This document shows, in pieces, positions 5,538 to 5,796 of a stretch of DNA of 5,796 bases. The translations under genes and the position numbers were made by a program. Under the pieces are notes generated by a model. It was not told the origin of the DNA. It worked only from the letters and a program-made list of their open reading frames with translations, and made no database searches. Position 1 is the stretch's first letter. The number at the start of each line of letters is the position of its first letter. Source of the DNA: Prevotellaceae bacterium (lineage in GTDB: Bacteria; Bacteroidota; Bacteroidia; Bacteroidales; Bacteroidaceae); the NCBI GenBank assembly GCA_030523505.1, contig JAUNIK010000170.1, forward strand, positions 354 through 6,149. The letters are read 5' to 3'.

Positions 5538-5733
5538 GCCTAAAATGGCTGAATTGTTGCTTTGTGCCGAAAATCGTAACCTGTGCTTGGCTATTTGTTG
5601 TGTTTTCGTGCAAAAAGTATGGCGTTTGTGATTAATTGAAAATAGGAGGTTTTTATAATACTGCGAAATTACTTTACAAACCATATCTGATACCAATAAT
5701 GTCCAGTTAAAATTTTCTTTGCCTGCGGCGCAA

Positions 5734-5762
5734 CATTAATTATCACGAATTACCCATTAATT
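5734..5762. repeat. Third phased CATTAATT array at the right edge
   Basis: CATTAATT begins at 5734 and 5755, with the related CACGAATT (two differences) at 5744, giving spacings of 10 and 11 bases. This is the same phasing and orientation as the array at 3260-3299 upstream of the GxxExxY gene. It may mark the left flank of a similar gene or element just beyond the window. Confidence 0.5.
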
Positions 5763-5796
5763 ACGGCTCACTAGTAAAACCCTGTGTTTAACCGAA

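Larger units (their letters stand above)
5411..5680. repeat. Candidate dispersed intergenic element bounded by imperfect direct repeats
   Basis: TGCGAAAT then four variable bases then TTACA occurs at 5413-5429 and again at 5662-5678. The roughly 230 bases between them hold no convincing gene, several stem-loops (for example TTCC/GGAA around 5468-5482 and the pair at 5499-5537) and no transposase. The arrangement could be a short non-autonomous element or a repeat served by the neighbouring RAYT. The boundaries are tentative. Confidence 0.3.

Noticed and set aside
5645..5650. AGGAGG as a ribosome binding site
   Set aside because: No start codon with a usable frame follows at suitable distance, and this group rarely relies on such sites.
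5425..5696. Two overlapping minus-strand frames of 62 and 73 codons
   Set aside because: They run through the hairpins of the non-coding element in two different frames and show no domain; probably non-coding repeat sequence.

Overview
The window looks like a chromosomal accessory stretch from a Bacteroidales bacterium, most likely a Prevotella/Segatella relative. The signs are promoter elements of the Bacteroidetes type (TTTG, about 19 bases, then TAnnTTTG), starts without Shine-Dalgarno sites in AT-rich contexts, a secreted GH43 glycosidase with the C-terminal tail typical of this group, a GxxExxY protein, a small MKK-Y-x-x-P peptide and a REP-associated tyrosine transposase (RAYT). The genus is inferred; no rRNA or other marker is present.

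Layout. Positions 1-654 hold no credible protein gene. They contain a probable pair of divergent promoters around a TTGCGAAA/TTTCGCAA palindrome, then about 360 bases (222-581) that fold on paper into an unusually complete structure: a closing helix and three long arms meeting at a four-way junction with no unpaired bases. It lies between a promoter (114-144) and the GH43 gene (655-3222), so it is either an independent ncRNA or a very long structured leader of that gene. I do not recognise it as a known RNA class, and it is the best candidate here for something undescribed.

The GH43 gene encodes an exported arabinan- or xylan-type glycosidase joined to GLUG-like repeats and a Bacteroidetes C-terminal module. 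Next is a GxxExxY gene (3312-3830) bracketed by inverted arrays of an 8-base word, CATTAATT, repeated every 10-11 bases (four copies upstream, three downstream). A third array of the same phasing lies at the right edge (5734-5762). Downstream of the GxxExxY gene are a GC-rich hairpin and a small 52-codon gene (3947-4105), which converges on a minus-strand RAYT (4150-5250). The RAYT has a low-complexity linker inside its catalytic domain and an extra C-terminal domain of about 130 residues.

Positions 5251-5796 are non-coding. They contain the RAYT promoter region, a GC-rich hairpin or terminator with two alternative folds, and a segment of about 240 bases between two imperfect TGCGAAAT repeats that may be a dispersed intergenic element. 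The genes do not form an obvious pathway. The picture is one polysaccharide-degradation gene beside a repeat-rich, RAYT-containing region. All structural claims were made by eye, without folding or database searches.
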